Shown: piece by piece, positions 54,253-63,685 of the stretch
Numbering within the stretch: position 1 is the first letter of the stretch
Layout of the letters: each line of letters opens with the position of its first letter
From: Novosphingobium sp.
GTDB taxonomy: Bacteria > Pseudomonadota > Alphaproteobacteria > Sphingomonadales > Sphingomonadaceae
DNA length: 64,000 nucleotides
Assembly: GCF_027489515.1 (NCBI RefSeq)
Contig: NZ_JAIXZS010000052.1
Coordinates: 50,679-114,678, forward strand
Reading direction: 5' to 3'
Notes under the pieces: model-generated
Told to the model about the DNA's origin: nothing
The model's database searches: none
Seen by the model: the letters and a program-made list of their open reading frames with translations, nothing else
Translations under genes and position numbers: made by a program

Positions 54253-54876
54253 ATGAAGCCCATCGAAACCATCATGCGCACGGCCCCGGTCATTCCGGTG
54301 CTGGTGATCGAGGACGTGGCCCATGCCGTGCCCGTAGCGCGCGCGCTGGTGGCGGGGGGCTTGCGCGTGCTGGAAGTGACGCTGCGCACGCCTGTGGCGC
54401 TCGATGTGATCCGGGCGATGCGGAGTGTGGAAGGCGCCATCGTCGGCGCGGGCACAGTGACCGATCCGTCGACGCTCAAGGCCTCGATCGATGCGGGCGC
54501 GGAGTTCATCGTCTCGCCGGGCCTGACCGAGCGGTTGGGGGCGGCGGCAGTGTCCTCGGGCATTCCTTATCTGCCCGGCATCGCCAACGCGGGCGATATC
54601 ATGCGCGGGCTTGATCTGGGGCTTACCCATTTCAAGTTCTTCCCGGCGTCGACTTCGGGCGGCTTGCCCGCATTGAAGGCGCTTGCGGCTCCCTTCCATC
54701 AGTGCCAGTTTTGCCCGACGGGAGGGATCACACTGGAAAGCGCCCCGGAATGGCTGGGCTTTGGCCCGGTGCTCTGCGTCGGCGGCTCCTGGGTGGTGGG
54801 CAAAGTCCAAGATGGGGGCGCGCCCGATGTTCTGGCAATCGAGGCGGCAGCGCGCGCGGCAGCAGCGCTGGCCTGA
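54253..54876 (+). CDS. eda: KDPG/KHG aldolase
   Basis: This 207-residue class I aldolase has [34 protein letters not shown] (catalytic Glu), [20 protein letters not shown], and the Schiff-base Lys in [24 protein letters not shown] follows. It splits 2-keto-3-deoxy-6-phosphogluconate to pyruvate and glyceraldehyde 3-phosphate, the last step of the Entner-Doudoroff route, a main sugar pathway in sphingomonads. Other ED genes are not adjacent. The PEP-carboxylase-like gene follows 81 bp later. Confidence 0.94.
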   Translation: MKPIETIMRTAPVIPVLVIEDVAHAVPVARALVAGGLRVLEVTLRTPVALDVIRAMRSVEGAIVGAGTVTDPSTLKASIDAGAEFIVSPGLTERLGAAAVSSGIPYLPGIANAGDIMRGLDLGLTHFKFFPASTSGGLPALKALAAPFHQCQFCPTGGITLESAPEWLGFGPVLCVGGSWVVGKVQDGGAPDVLAIEAAARAAAALA

Positions 54877-54957
54877 CGCGAGGGGGCTGTAACCCCGATG
54901 CAGCCTGCAGGCGAACCGGCCTGCGGGACCAACAATCTGGCACGAGGTGCGGCGCGC

Positions 54958-57738
54958 ATGGATACGGTCGATACGCTGAGGAACCGCCTGCAGGAACTCC
55001 ACGCGCGGACGGCGGAGACGCCGCTGTTCAACCCGGTGTTCCAGCTGAGCCACGATCTTTCGCGGCGGCTTGAAAGCGGCGCGCTCGATCTTTCCGCCAT
55101 GGAGAGCCTTGTCGCGGCGCTCGAGTGCGAAGGGCTGCAGGCCCGCGCCGCGCGGCTGCGGCACCTGATCGCGCCGACCGATCCCGCTGACAACCTCGCG
55201 CGGCTCGCTGCGCTGCTCAACGAGGAAGACGGGTTTTCCGAGTTCCGTCGCCGCTGGGAGCGGCCGCTGCTCCACGCCGTCTTCACCGCGCATCCGACGT
55301 TCCTGCTGAGCCCCGCTGAATCCGATGCCGTCGCCGAGGCCGCGCTGGCCGATGACCCGATGGCGGCTACGGTCTGCCAGGTGCCCGGCGCCGCCCCCAA
55401 GGTGACGCTCGATTACGAACACGCCGAAGTGCTCGCAGCCATCGAACGCGCCGGTGCGGCGCGTGACCGCATCAACGCCGCGCTGCTCGCCCATGCGCGC
55501 ACGCGCTGGCCGGGGCGCTGGCTCGATTTCCGTCCGCTGCCGTTCCGCTTTGCCAGCTGGGTCGGCTACGACATGGACGGGCGGACGGACATTTCGTGGT
55601 CGACCTCGTTAGCCTATCGCCTGGCGGAAAAGGCACGCCGGCTCGAAGGCTATGCGGCGCAGCTGGCGGCGGTGGTGCCGGATCATGCGCTGCTGGGCAC
55701 CTTGCGCGGCGCGGCGGCCCATGCAGCCGAGATGGCAGATCGCTTCACCGGTCTTGGCGCGGAGCCTGAAGCACTTGCAGCCGCCGCCAATGCCCTGACG
55801 GCGGAGCATCCGGACAAGCTGCTTTCGCTTGCGCCGATCATCGCGGCGCTGGAAGCTGAGGCCAAGACGGCCGATGGCGATGCCGCGATTGCGCTCGCCG
55901 TGCTGGCGGGGGCCATGCGTGCCGACGGGCTCGGCATGGGCTGGATCCACTTCCGGGTGAACGCCTCGCAGCTTCTGAATGCGCTGCGGCGGCGGATCGA
56001 TCCCGAAGGCACGCTCGATCTTGCCAGCAAGAGCGCGCTTTCGAAGCTGCGCGAACTGCTGGCGGATGTGAAGCCGCTGCGCGCCAATTTTGCAGCGCTT
56101 GCCATCGAGACCTCGACCGCAATGCGCCAGTTCCTCGTGATGGCGCAGATACTCCACCACATCGACGCCGATGCGCCGATCCGCATGCTGATCGCCGAAT
56201 GCGAACAGCCGCAGACGGTGCTGGCCGCGCTCTACTTCGCGCGCCTGCTGGGGATCGAGGACAAGGTCGATGTCTCGCCGCTGTTCGAGACCGAGGCCGC
56301 GCTGGAGCATGGCGGGCGGTTCCTCGAGGCGCTGCTCGCGGAGGAATCCTACCGCGATTACGTGCGGCTGCGCGGGCGGCTCTCGATCCAGACGGGCTTT
56401 TCGGATGCCGGGCGGTTCATGGGGCAGATCCCGGCCGCGCTCGCCATCGAGCGGCTGCAGGGCCGGCTTGCCGCAGCGATGAAGGCGGCAGGACTGACCG
56501 ACGTGGCGGCGCTGGTGTTCAACACCCACGGCGAGAGCATGGGCCGCGGCGCGCATCCTTCCGGCTTCGAGGACCGGCTGACCTGGCCGCTCAGCCGTTG
56601 GGCGCGCGGGCGTTTTGCCAAGGCCGAGATCGTGCTGGAGCCCGAAGCGAGCTTCCAGGGCGGCGATGGATACCTGTTCTTCCGCTCGGACGAACTCGCG
56701 CTCGCGACGCTGACGCGCATTGTCGAGGCGGAAGAGGCGCTGCGCAGTGCCGGCGAGGCCGATCCGTTCTACGACCGCACCGATCTCAGCCTCGATTTCT
56801 ACCGCGCGATCCGCCGTGTGCAGCGTGAGCAGCTGGAAAGCGTGACCTATGCGCGCGCCGTCACGGCGTTTGGCCTCGGCATGCTCAAGACCACCGGCAG
56901 CCGCGTCTCGCGCCGGCAATCGGATATCGCCAGCGACCGCACGATGAGCCTCAGGCAGATCCGCGCGATCCCGCACAACGCGATCCTGCAGCAGATCGGC
57001 TATCCGGTGAACGTGATCGCGGGCGCGGGCATCGCGGCGGGGGAGGAGACCGAGGCGGTCGCCGAACTGCTCGGCCGCAGTGCGCGCGGGCGCCAGCTGG
57101 TGCGGCTGCTGCGTGCGGCCAACGGCCTCGCCTCGATCAAGACGGTGGCGTGCTTCGGCGAGCTGTTCAATTCGGCCTACTGGGCGAGCCGGCCTTATCG
57201 CGGGACCGAGACCAGCCTCGAGGACGCCTGCCTTGCGCTGGCGGAATACCTCACCAAGGACGACCGGGCGGGCGTGTTCCGGCGCCTCGCCTCACGCCTG
57301 CGTGTGGACTGGATGAAGCTCCACCGCCTGCTCGCGATGATCCCCCGCGAGGAGGCCCGCAATACCGCGACCGAGAAGGAGCGCCGCACCATCGCGCTGC
57401 TGCAGGCGCTGCGGCTGGCGCTGTTGATGCACATGTTCCTGCGCGCCGTGCAGGTGCCGCCGTTCAGTCGCTCGAACGACGTGAGCCGCGAGGATGTGCT
57501 CGAAATGGTCCTTTCGCTGCGGGTGGACGAGGCGCTGGCCCAGCTGCGCCGCGCCTATCCGGTAATCGAGCCCGAGATCGAGGACTTCCCGGTGAATGAG
57601 CCGACCGACTACCCGGACAACCGCGCCGAAGGCTACGGCACGATCCGCACGCGCTTCATCGATCCCATCGAGCGGGCGCATGCGCTGAACCTCAGAATCT
57701 CGGCGGCGATTGCGAACCACTTTGGGGCGCATGGGTGA
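54958..57738 (+). CDS. Divergent phosphoenolpyruvate-carboxylase-like protein
   Basis: This 926-residue protein has the size and fold pattern of bacterial PEPC, but with altered motifs. It keeps TAHPT (His112, matching E. coli His138) and a His-x-x-x-x-Gly-Arg-Gly core (NTHGESMGRGAHP, about 522-534). The loop equivalent to GYSDSxKDxG reads GFSDAGRFMG (480-489), so the catalytic Lys is absent, and FHGRGGSxGRGG is shortened with its first Arg missing. GGDRDGNP reads GYDMDGRTD, and the C-terminal RNTG is missing (ends NHFGAHG). It may be a PEPC with changed chemistry or a repurposed paralogue. An upstream in-frame ATG at 54898 is also possible. Confidence 0.75.
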   Translation: MDTVDTLRNRLQELHARTAETPLFNPVFQLSHDLSRRLESGALDLSAMESLVAALECEGLQARAARLRHLIAPTDPADNLARLAALLNEEDGFSEFRRRWERPLLHAVFTAHPTFLLSPAESDAVAEAALADDPMAATVCQVPGAAPKVTLDYEHAEVLAAIERAGAARDRINAALLAHARTRWPGRWLDFRPLPFRFASWVGYDMDGRTDISWSTSLAYRLAEKARRLEGYAAQLAAVVPDHALLGTLRGAAAHAAEMADRFTGLGAEPEALAAAANALTAEHPDKLLSLAPIIAALEAEAKTADGDAAIALAVLAGAMRADGLGMGWIHFRVNASQLLNALRRRIDPEGTLDLASKSALSKLRELLADVKPLRANFAALAIETSTAMRQFLVMAQILHHIDADAPIRMLIAECEQPQTVLAALYFARLLGIEDKVDVSPLFETEAALEHGGRFLEALLAEESYRDYVRLRGRLSIQTGFSDAGRFMGQIPAALAIERLQGRLAAAMKAAGLTDVAALVFNTHGESMGRGAHPSGFEDRLTWPLSRWARGRFAKAEIVLEPEASFQGGDGYLFFRSDELALATLTRIVEAEEALRSAGEADPFYDRTDLSLDFYRAIRRVQREQLESVTYARAVTAFGLGMLKTTGSRVSRRQSDIASDRTMSLRQIRAIPHNAILQQIGYPVNVIAGAGIAAGEETEAVAELLGRSARGRQLVRLLRAANGLASIKTVACFGELFNSAYWASRPYRGTETSLEDACLALAEYLTKDDRAGVFRRLASRLRVDWMKLHRLLAMIPREEARNTATEKERRTIALLQALRLALLMHMFLRAVQVPPFSRSNDVSREDVLEMVLSLRVDEALAQLRRAYPVIEPEIEDFPVNEPTDYPDNRAEGYGTIRTRFIDPIERAHALNLRISAAIANHFGAHG

Positions 57739-57750
57739 GGGGCTGAAGCC

Positions 57751-58851
57751 TCACCCCACGTACGTCCGCCCATGCTTCACCGGCTTGGCGGGCAGCCCGA
57801 AGATCGCGCCGGCTGATAGCCGCGTGCCGCGCACCACCAGCACGAGCGTGTCACCTTCCTCGATGTTCACGTCCTCGCCGGGGTGCTGGATCGATTGGCC
57901 GTTCACGCGGTCGATCTGGACGATGAAGAAGGCACCGGCGCCGCGGCGTTCGGCTTCGCCGACGGTGGCGCCGGTTAGCGCGCCTTTGGGGACGGCGGTG
58001 ACGACTTCGACGTCGAGGCCGAGATCGTGCAAGAAACGGCGCGCGTCCGCCATGTGTTCGGCTTCCTGGATGCGGCTGTCGGTGGCGGGGTAGAGGATCA
58101 GTTCGGTGATCCGCTCCGCGCCGATGTGGGTAGGGAGGACGACCTTGTCGGCGCCGGCGTGGAACAGCTTGCGTTCGGTGGTGGGCGCCTCGCCGCGCGC
58201 GATGATCTGGACGGCGGGGTTGAGGCTGCGCGCCGAGAGCGTGATGAAGACGTTGGCGGCATCATCCGGCAGCACCGAGGCGAGGACGCGGGCTTGGCTG
58301 ATCCCGGCGGCGCGCAGGGTTTCTTCCTGCGTGGCTTCGCCGACCATGACGAGCCAGCCATTGGTGCGGGCTTCTTCTGCCAGATCGGGGTTGCGTTCGA
58401 TGATGACGAAGGGGTGCCGCGCCTCGGTCAGCGCCTTCGCCAACTGGAGCCCGATGCGGCCCATGCCGCAGATGATGGCGTGGTCCTTCAGGCGGTCGAT
58501 CTCGGTTTGCATCTTGCCTACCCCCAGGAGCTGGCGGAACTGGAACAGGGTGAACACCTGCACGAGCGCGGAGGTGAGCACGATCATGCCGGTGCAGCCG
58601 AGCACGATCGTGGCCGTGGTCCACAAACGCAGGAACGCGGTATCGATCGGGCGGACTTCGCCGTAGCCGACCGAGAAGATGGTGAGCAGCACCATGTAGG
58701 CCGCATCGCCAACCGGCCAACCGCAGGCGATGTAGCCCAGCGTGGAGACCGCGAAGACCACCGCGACGTAGAGCAAGGTGCCCGTCAGCAGGCGGAGCGG
58801 CGAGCCCAGCACGCGGCCTGCGCCCTGGCTGAAGGTGAAGGGCTGCTCCAT
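57751..58851 (-). CDS. Potassium channel with RCK/TrkA-N and TrkA-C domains
   Basis: This 366-residue protein has two membrane helices around a pore loop with selectivity filter TIFSVGYGEV (57-66). The cytoplasmic RCK domain has a Rossmann motif (AIICGMGRIGLQLAKAL), and a C-terminal TrkA-C-like region reads DTLVLVVRG. It resembles Kch/MthK-type channels that gate K+ flow in response to nucleotide or ion binding. The filter has Glu where Asp is usual. It lies 7 bp downstream of the DASS permease, so the two form an operon, and is convergent with the PEPC-like gene. Confidence 0.88.
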   Translation of the reverse strand: MEQPFTFSQGAGRVLGSPLRLLTGTLLYVAVVFAVSTLGYIACGWPVGDAAYMVLLTIFSVGYGEVRPIDTAFLRLWTTATIVLGCTGMIVLTSALVQVFTLFQFRQLLGVGKMQTEIDRLKDHAIICGMGRIGLQLAKALTEARHPFVIIERNPDLAEEARTNGWLVMVGEATQEETLRAAGISQARVLASVLPDDAANVFITLSARSLNPAVQIIARGEAPTTERKLFHAGADKVVLPTHIGAERITELILYPATDSRIQEAEHMADARRFLHDLGLDVEVVTAVPKGALTGATVGEAERRGAGAFFIVQIDRVNGQSIQHPGEDVNIEEGDTLVLVVRGTRLSAGAIFGLPAKPVKHGRTYVG

Positions 58852-58858
58852 CAGCGCC

Positions 58859-60277
58859 TCAGCCTCCGCCCAGCCGCATCAGCGCGGCCATGCCCCAGAC
58901 GGTGCCCACGATGAGCAGCACGCCGGCAAGATCGAGCAGGAAGCCGGCGCGCAGCACACGCGGCATGGCGATGTGGCCGGTGCCCCAGGCGAGCGCGTTG
59001 GGGCCGGTGCCGGCGGGGAGCATGAAGCCCCAGCTGGCGGCGAGCGCGGCAGGCAGCGCAAGCAGGATCGGATCGGCCCCGAGCGCGCCGCAGAGCGCGG
59101 CGACGACAGGCATGATCCCGCTCGCGGCGGCGATGTTGCTCGCAAACTCGGTGACAATGATGACGAAGCCGACAAGGACGAGTGCCACCACCGGCAGCGG
59201 CACAGTGCGCAAGGGGAGCATCGCGGTGCCGAGCCAGTCACTGAGGCCCGAGGCATCCATGCCCATGGCAAGGCTGAGCCCGCCACCGAACATCAGGATC
59301 ACATCCCAGGGCATGCGGTTGGCTTCCTTCCACGTCAGCATCGCGCGCCCCGTTCCGTCTGGCAGGACGAAGAGCGTGAGGCCGGCGATGGCAGCGATCG
59401 TGCCGTCGGTCAGCCCGCCCTTGGGAAACAGGCTTTCGGTGAGCGGGAGCGTGACCCAGGCGAGCACGGTGAGGAGGAAGAGGGGGACGAGGCGCTGTTC
59501 GGGGCCGGTCCAGTGCACCGAATGCTCGATCGCATCGTGCGCGGCGGCAGGATCGAAACTGCCGGGGCCGATGCGGTGGACGCGGGCGATGATGAAGGCG
59601 GCGAGCGGCACGCCGATGAGGACGATAGGGAGGCCGAAGGCGGACCATTCGATGAATGTGATCTTCACGCCCAACGTGCGGTCGAGCAGGCCTGCAGCAA
59701 TGGCGTTGGTGGGGGTGCCGACGATAGTGCCGTAGCCGCCCAACGTGGCGGCGAAGGCGACGCCCATCGGCAAAGCCCCTGCCATGCCGTCCGTCTCACC
59801 CTCCTTGATCCCGCCCGAGGAGAGGATGGCGAGCGCCATCGGCATCATGATGAGCGCGGTCGAAGTGTTCGAGATGAACATCGAGATCGAGGCGGTTGCC
59901 ATCATCACCGCCAGCAGCAGGCGCACCGGGCTGGTGCCCGCGCGGGCGAGCATGGTGAGCGCGAGGCGGCGGTGGAGGCCGGTCCGCTCGATGGCAAGCG
60001 CGAGGAAGGCGCCGCCGACGAACAGGAACATGATCGGCGAATAATAGGCCGCCGCCGTCTTGTTCGCATCCGTCACCCCGGTGAGGGGGAGGACGATGAA
60101 GGGCAGCATGGCAGTGGCCGAAAGCGGCATTGCCTCGGTCATCCACCAGACCGCCATCCACCAGACGAGGCCGGCGGTGTGCCACGCGGTCGGCAGCATC
60201 CCGGCGGGCGCGGCGATCAGCAGCGTGGCGAGGAGGCCGAGCGGGCCAATGGCCAGCGCCAGGCTGCGTGCATTCAT
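58859..60277 (-). CDS. SLC13/DASS-family anion permease
   Basis: This 472-residue protein of about 11-12 helices has the DASS signatures MFLFVGGAFLALAIERTGLHRRLAL, two SNT motifs (ISMFISNTSTALIMMP and, weaker, ASNIAAASGIMPVV), GGYGTIVGTPTNAIAAG, and WGFMLPAGTGPNALAWG. The family moves dicarboxylates, sulfate or citrate with sodium or by exchange. The ATG is followed 7 bp after its stop by the K+ channel gene, suggesting a common transcript and perhaps a link between anion uptake and membrane potential. Confidence 0.9.
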   Translation of the reverse strand: MNARSLALAIGPLGLLATLLIAAPAGMLPTAWHTAGLVWWMAVWWMTEAMPLSATAMLPFIVLPLTGVTDANKTAAAYYSPIMFLFVGGAFLALAIERTGLHRRLALTMLARAGTSPVRLLLAVMMATASISMFISNTSTALIMMPMALAILSSGGIKEGETDGMAGALPMGVAFAATLGGYGTIVGTPTNAIAAGLLDRTLGVKITFIEWSAFGLPIVLIGVPLAAFIIARVHRIGPGSFDPAAAHDAIEHSVHWTGPEQRLVPLFLLTVLAWVTLPLTESLFPKGGLTDGTIAAIAGLTLFVLPDGTGRAMLTWKEANRMPWDVILMFGGGLSLAMGMDASGLSDWLGTAMLPLRTVPLPVVALVLVGFVIIVTEFASNIAAASGIMPVVAALCGALGADPILLALPAALAASWGFMLPAGTGPNALAWGTGHIAMPRVLRAGFLLDLAGVLLIVGTVWGMAALMRLGGG

Positions 60278-60366
60278 AAAGCGCTTGGTTCCCCCGCTTT
60301 GCCGTTAGACTTGCCTAGCAGAGCGGGCGGAGCCGGGGGAAGCGGAGAGTTGGGAGGAGGGGGGGC

Positions 60367-61713
60367 TCAGAGCACGAAATCGCTGGCAAATATCACCGTC
60401 AGTCCGCTCAGTCCAAGTTTGAAATCGGGGGTTCCATCACCATTGGTATCGCCTTCCAGAATGACAAATCCCAGTCCAAGCTGGACGCGAAGTTCACCTG
60501 CTACCTTGTGAAATGGCTGATCTGCGATGAAGGCGAAGGCTTGGTCACCGGCCAGTGATCTGTTCGCATCGATGGCCGCAAGATCGATCCGATCCTTGTC
60601 GATACGATTGAAATCCTTGATGATTTCGTATTCACCGAGCCCGCTTACAGCCAGATCGAAGCTGGCGAACACGAAGCGGTCGGCCCCCGCGTCGCCGGCC
60701 AGAACATCGACACCGGCTCCCCCGGTTATAGTATCGTCGCCAAGTCCGCCATTGATGGTGTCAACGCCAGCGCCGCCCATCAGGATGTCATTACCGCCAC
60801 CGCCGGAGAGCGAGTTGGCGCTGCTGTCACCAATAAGGATATCCGCGCCGAGGCTCGAACCCACAAGGTTGGCAAAGCCTGTATAGACATCGTCCTTTGC
60901 CCATCCCGTCGCCGCGATGCTCCGGTCGAGCGCAAGCTGGACGCCGGATGACTTGCTGAAATCAAGCGTGTCACCATTGCCGCCGCCATCGGCAACTTCA
61001 TCCCCGGCGCCGGGCATGAAAATGTCCGCGCCTGTGCCGAGAAGGATCTTGCCTTCAATCGTACCGCCGCGATTGTCGAGCAGATCGGCGCCAACATTCA
61101 GCAGAACGTCGCCGGTGATCAATCCGCGATTGATGAGGCGATCATCGCCTTGGCTGAGATTGACATTACCCTGAACCTGTCCGCGATTGATGACAGTGTC
61201 GGATGCGGTCGACGTATATATTGCAGTACCCTCGGAGGCGATCAGGCCAAAATTGGAGATTGTGATCGAAGCCCCATTGGTGTTGACCCCATACTTGAGG
61301 CCACTGATGGTTCCGAAGTTGCGGACAATCCCTCCCGATCCGCTTCCGCTTGAATCCATCTGCACGCCTGCAAGGTTATCAGCCTGGATCAGACCGTGGT
61401 TCTCGAGGACGTTTGATCGCCCGGTGAGGACAACACCAAAATCGTACCCTTCAACGGTACCGGTTGGTCCAACAAAGAGACGGTACTGGTTGATGGTGCC
61501 CGCTGCGCCGGAATCCATTCGAATTCCCGCGAAAATGGCGCTGACGAAGCCATAAACCTTGATGCTCTGGTGAATGCCAGACGCGCGAACTGCATCGCTG
61601 AGGTCGGTCGAGACGACAGTGACAGATGGGGGCACGAGCAGGACGTCGTGATCTTCAACGAGAGTATAACGCTTGCCGGGGCCAGAGGAATTTGTCGCGA
61701 CCTGATATCCCAT
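60367..61713 (-). CDS. RTX-like secreted protein (paralogue 2)
   Basis: This 448-residue protein is built like the one at 42.3 kb. The N-terminal region contains NFGTISGLKYG, then repeats of type INRGQVQGNVNLSQGDDRL / INRGLITGDVLLNVGADLLDNRGGTIEG. RTX nonapeptides follow (GGGGNDILMGGAGVD, GGLGDDTITGGAGVD). The C-terminus IIKDFNRIDKDRIDLAAIDAN...DQAFAFIADQPFHKVAGELRV...GDTNGDGTPDF...ASDFVL suits type I secretion. AGGGGGGG lies just before ATG. It is separated from its neighbour paralogue by a degraded infC 3' end. No secretion apparatus is nearby. Confidence 0.87.
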   Translation of the reverse strand: MGYQVATNSSGPGKRYTLVEDHDVLLVPPSVTVVSTDLSDAVRASGIHQSIKVYGFVSAIFAGIRMDSGAAGTINQYRLFVGPTGTVEGYDFGVVLTGRSNVLENHGLIQADNLAGVQMDSSGSGSGGIVRNFGTISGLKYGVNTNGASITISNFGLIASEGTAIYTSTASDTVINRGQVQGNVNLSQGDDRLINRGLITGDVLLNVGADLLDNRGGTIEGKILLGTGADIFMPGAGDEVADGGGNGDTLDFSKSSGVQLALDRSIAATGWAKDDVYTGFANLVGSSLGADILIGDSSANSLSGGGGNDILMGGAGVDTINGGLGDDTITGGAGVDVLAGDAGADRFVFASFDLAVSGLGEYEIIKDFNRIDKDRIDLAAIDANRSLAGDQAFAFIADQPFHKVAGELRVQLGLGFVILEGDTNGDGTPDFKLGLSGLTVIFASDFVL

Positions 61714-61750
61714 GTTCCCCCCCTAACGAATCCAATTCATCCCGTGCTGG

Positions 61751-61768
61751 AATGATGCGCAGATCATT
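61751..61768. promoter_or_regulatory. Inverted repeat AATGAT-N6-ATCATT upstream of RTX-like paralogue 2
   Basis: AATGAT (61751-61756) and ATCATT (61763-61768) are exact reverse complements, 38-55 bp before the start at 61713. A dimeric regulator site is possible. Confidence 0.35.
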
Positions 61769-61871
61769 TGCGTTACGTATCATGCGGTGCGGCCGACCAA
61801 CAATACCCGCTTCCGGTGTGCCGGGATGTGGCGCAGCGCACACGCAAAAGCTGAAAGCCGGCAAAAGGCGA

Positions 61872-61901
61872 GAAGGGGCGTGCGTTGCGACGCACCCCTT
61901 T
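61872..61901 (-). terminator. Hairpin after the degraded infC copy
   Basis: AAGGGGCGTGCG... pairs with CGCACCCCTTT (with one bulge). It sits at the same place relative to the infC stop as the hairpin after true infC, which supports duplication of the whole unit. Confidence 0.45.
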
Positions 61902-61924
61902 CAACTCCGGTTGGTGAACGCCCG

Positions 61925-62047
61925 TTACTTCGGTGCGAGGACCATCACCGTCTTGGAGTCTTCCAAGCAGCGGAAGGCTTCGGCCTTGTCCAGCTCGGCG
62001 ACATCGCCCTGCACCTTGCGCAGGGGGGTATGCCGAGCTGCCGGTGC
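61925..62047 (-). pseudogene. Degraded copy of the infC 3' end
   Basis: Read leftward, this piece encodes LRKVQGDVAELDKAEAFRCLEDSKTVMVLAPK then TAA. It matches the C-terminus of translation initiation factor IF3 encoded at 63686 onward ([17 protein letters not shown]...MVLAPK). By hand alignment about 80% of bases agree over the last ~100. Upstream of that, one base is missing (frameshift near 62029), yet similarity continues (HRQLGM versus HQQLGM). It has no start or N-terminal part. It lies between the two RTX-like genes with no other gene in the 386-bp gap. Confidence 0.85.
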
Positions 62048-62099
62048 GAACCCCGGCACAGGCAACGCGCGCGCGCCTGGCCGGTGCCGCATCAGCAGA

Positions 62100-63497
62100 T
62101 CAGAGCACGAAATCGCTTGCCACAAGCACGCCATCGGGAGCGACGGCGATGGTGAAATCGGCGACGCCATCACCATTGGTATCGCCTTGCACGAAATAGC
62201 CGGCGACAACCAATTCGAGCTTGAGTTCGCCAGCGACGTTGTGGAACGCGCTTGTGCCGATGAAGGTGAAGGCCTGATCCTTGGCCACATTGACGTTGGC
62301 GTCGATCGCGGAGAGGTCGATCTTGTCCGCCTCCGCATGCTTGAAATCGTTGATGACGTCGTAGTTGCCGGGGGTTTTCTGGCTGCCCGCCACGTCGGCG
62401 AGCGTGAACACGAACTTGTCGGCACCAGTGCCGCCGGTGAACTGATCGAAACCTGCGCCGCCGACGAGGATATCGTTCCCGTCTTCGCCATAGAGGAAAT
62501 CGTTGCCGTCGCCGCCGTTAACCGTATCGACGCCGCGTCCGCCATAGAGGGTATCTGCGCCCGACTGGCCGTTCAGGATATCGTTGCCGCCAAGCCCGGT
62601 GAGGAAATTGTCGCCGCCATCGCCGATCAGCGTATCGTTACCGGTGGACGAACCGATGACTTTTTCGAAACTGGTGTAGACGTCGTCCTTCGCCCAGCCG
62701 GTGCCATCAATGCTGCCATCCAGCGCAACGCGTACGCCCGAGGATTTGGTGAAATCGAGTGTATCGATTTCGGTGCCGCCATTAGCGGTTTCGATGCCGG
62801 AGCCGGGAATAAAGGTGTCGGTGCCCGAGCCGAGCGAGATGTTGCCATCGATCGTGCCACCGCGATTGTCGAGCAGATCAGTGCCGTTGCCCAGCAGCAC
62901 ATCGGCGGATATGAGGCCACGATTGAGCAGTGTGTCATTGCCCGAATAGAGATCGACATCGCCTTCGATCCGGCCGCGATTGACAAGCCGATCGTTGCCC
63001 AGATCGGTATAGATGGCCTTGTACTCGGGGCATGAAATCGTGCCGTAGTTGTAGATGCGCACGTCGCCTGCGCCGGACACGGCAAGGATCCCGGTGTTGC
63101 CGCCCTGGATGGTGCCATAGTTGTAGAGCCTGCCTGCGAGACCTCCGGTGGCAGAGGCAAACGTAACCGCGTTGCTCAGGGCGGAATTGATCTGCCCGAA
63201 GTTGACCAGCATGGAACTGCTGGACCGGAGCGAGACTCCTATCGACTGGCTGGCGATCGTGCCCCCGATTCCGACCGAGAGTACATCGCTCGTAGTTCCC
63301 GTTCCGCCAAGGGAGACCCCGTAGAGCCCGCCGACAAAGCCGAAGATCTGGACAGTTGCGCCACCGCCATTGCCGAATACGGCATAATCTTCCGAACTGA
63401 CGACGACCGTGCTGATCGGGACGAGCAGGCCATTGGACGAATCGACGGCGTATTGCGGGCCATTGCTGGAGCTGTTGACGGCGATTTGCAGCGGCAT
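62100..63497 (-). CDS. RTX-like secreted protein (paralogue 1)
   Basis: This 465-residue protein is a paralogue of the previous RTX-like gene. The N-terminal half has LYNYGTIQGGNTGILAVSG, IYNYGTISCPEYKAIYTD, then VNRGRIEGDVDLYSGNDTL and LNRGLISADVLLGNGTDLLDNRGGTIDG. RTX repeats follow (GLGGNDILNGQSGADTLYGGRG, GGDGNDFLYGEDGNDILVGGAG), then the C-terminal VINDFKHAEADKIDLSAIDAN...GDTNGDGVADF...ASDFVL. Calcium probably folds it after type I secretion. ATG 63497 is preferred (AAAGGA at good spacing); upstream ATGs at 63521 and 63542 exist. It is flanked by true infC and the infC remnant. Confidence 0.87.
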   Translation of the reverse strand: MPLQIAVNSSSNGPQYAVDSSNGLLVPISTVVVSSEDYAVFGNGGGATVQIFGFVGGLYGVSLGGTGTTSDVLSVGIGGTIASQSIGVSLRSSSSMLVNFGQINSALSNAVTFASATGGLAGRLYNYGTIQGGNTGILAVSGAGDVRIYNYGTISCPEYKAIYTDLGNDRLVNRGRIEGDVDLYSGNDTLLNRGLISADVLLGNGTDLLDNRGGTIDGNISLGSGTDTFIPGSGIETANGGTEIDTLDFTKSSGVRVALDGSIDGTGWAKDDVYTSFEKVIGSSTGNDTLIGDGGDNFLTGLGGNDILNGQSGADTLYGGRGVDTVNGGDGNDFLYGEDGNDILVGGAGFDQFTGGTGADKFVFTLADVAGSQKTPGNYDVINDFKHAEADKIDLSAIDANVNVAKDQAFTFIGTSAFHNVAGELKLELVVAGYFVQGDTNGDGVADFTIAVAPDGVLVASDFVL

Positions 63498-63621
63498 GTG
63501 GGGTCCTTTCGCACCGGTCATCGGTCCGGCGGTAGATGACATGGCAGACGTACCCGTTATTGTACGGAATCAACATGTGTTGGGATTATCTCTGGCCGGA
63601 ATGATGCCAAAGGAAACGTAG

Positions 63622-63653
63622 AACGGGGCGCACCATCACAGTACGCCCCGTTT
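63622..63653 (-). terminator. Hairpin downstream of infC
   Basis: AACGGGGCG (63622-63630) pairs exactly with CGCCCCGTT (63644-63652), 33 bp past the infC stop. On the infC strand the T tract is poor, so termination strength is uncertain. Confidence 0.5.
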
Positions 63654-63685
63654 CAATACCGCCATATCAGACGTATCTGTCGCCG

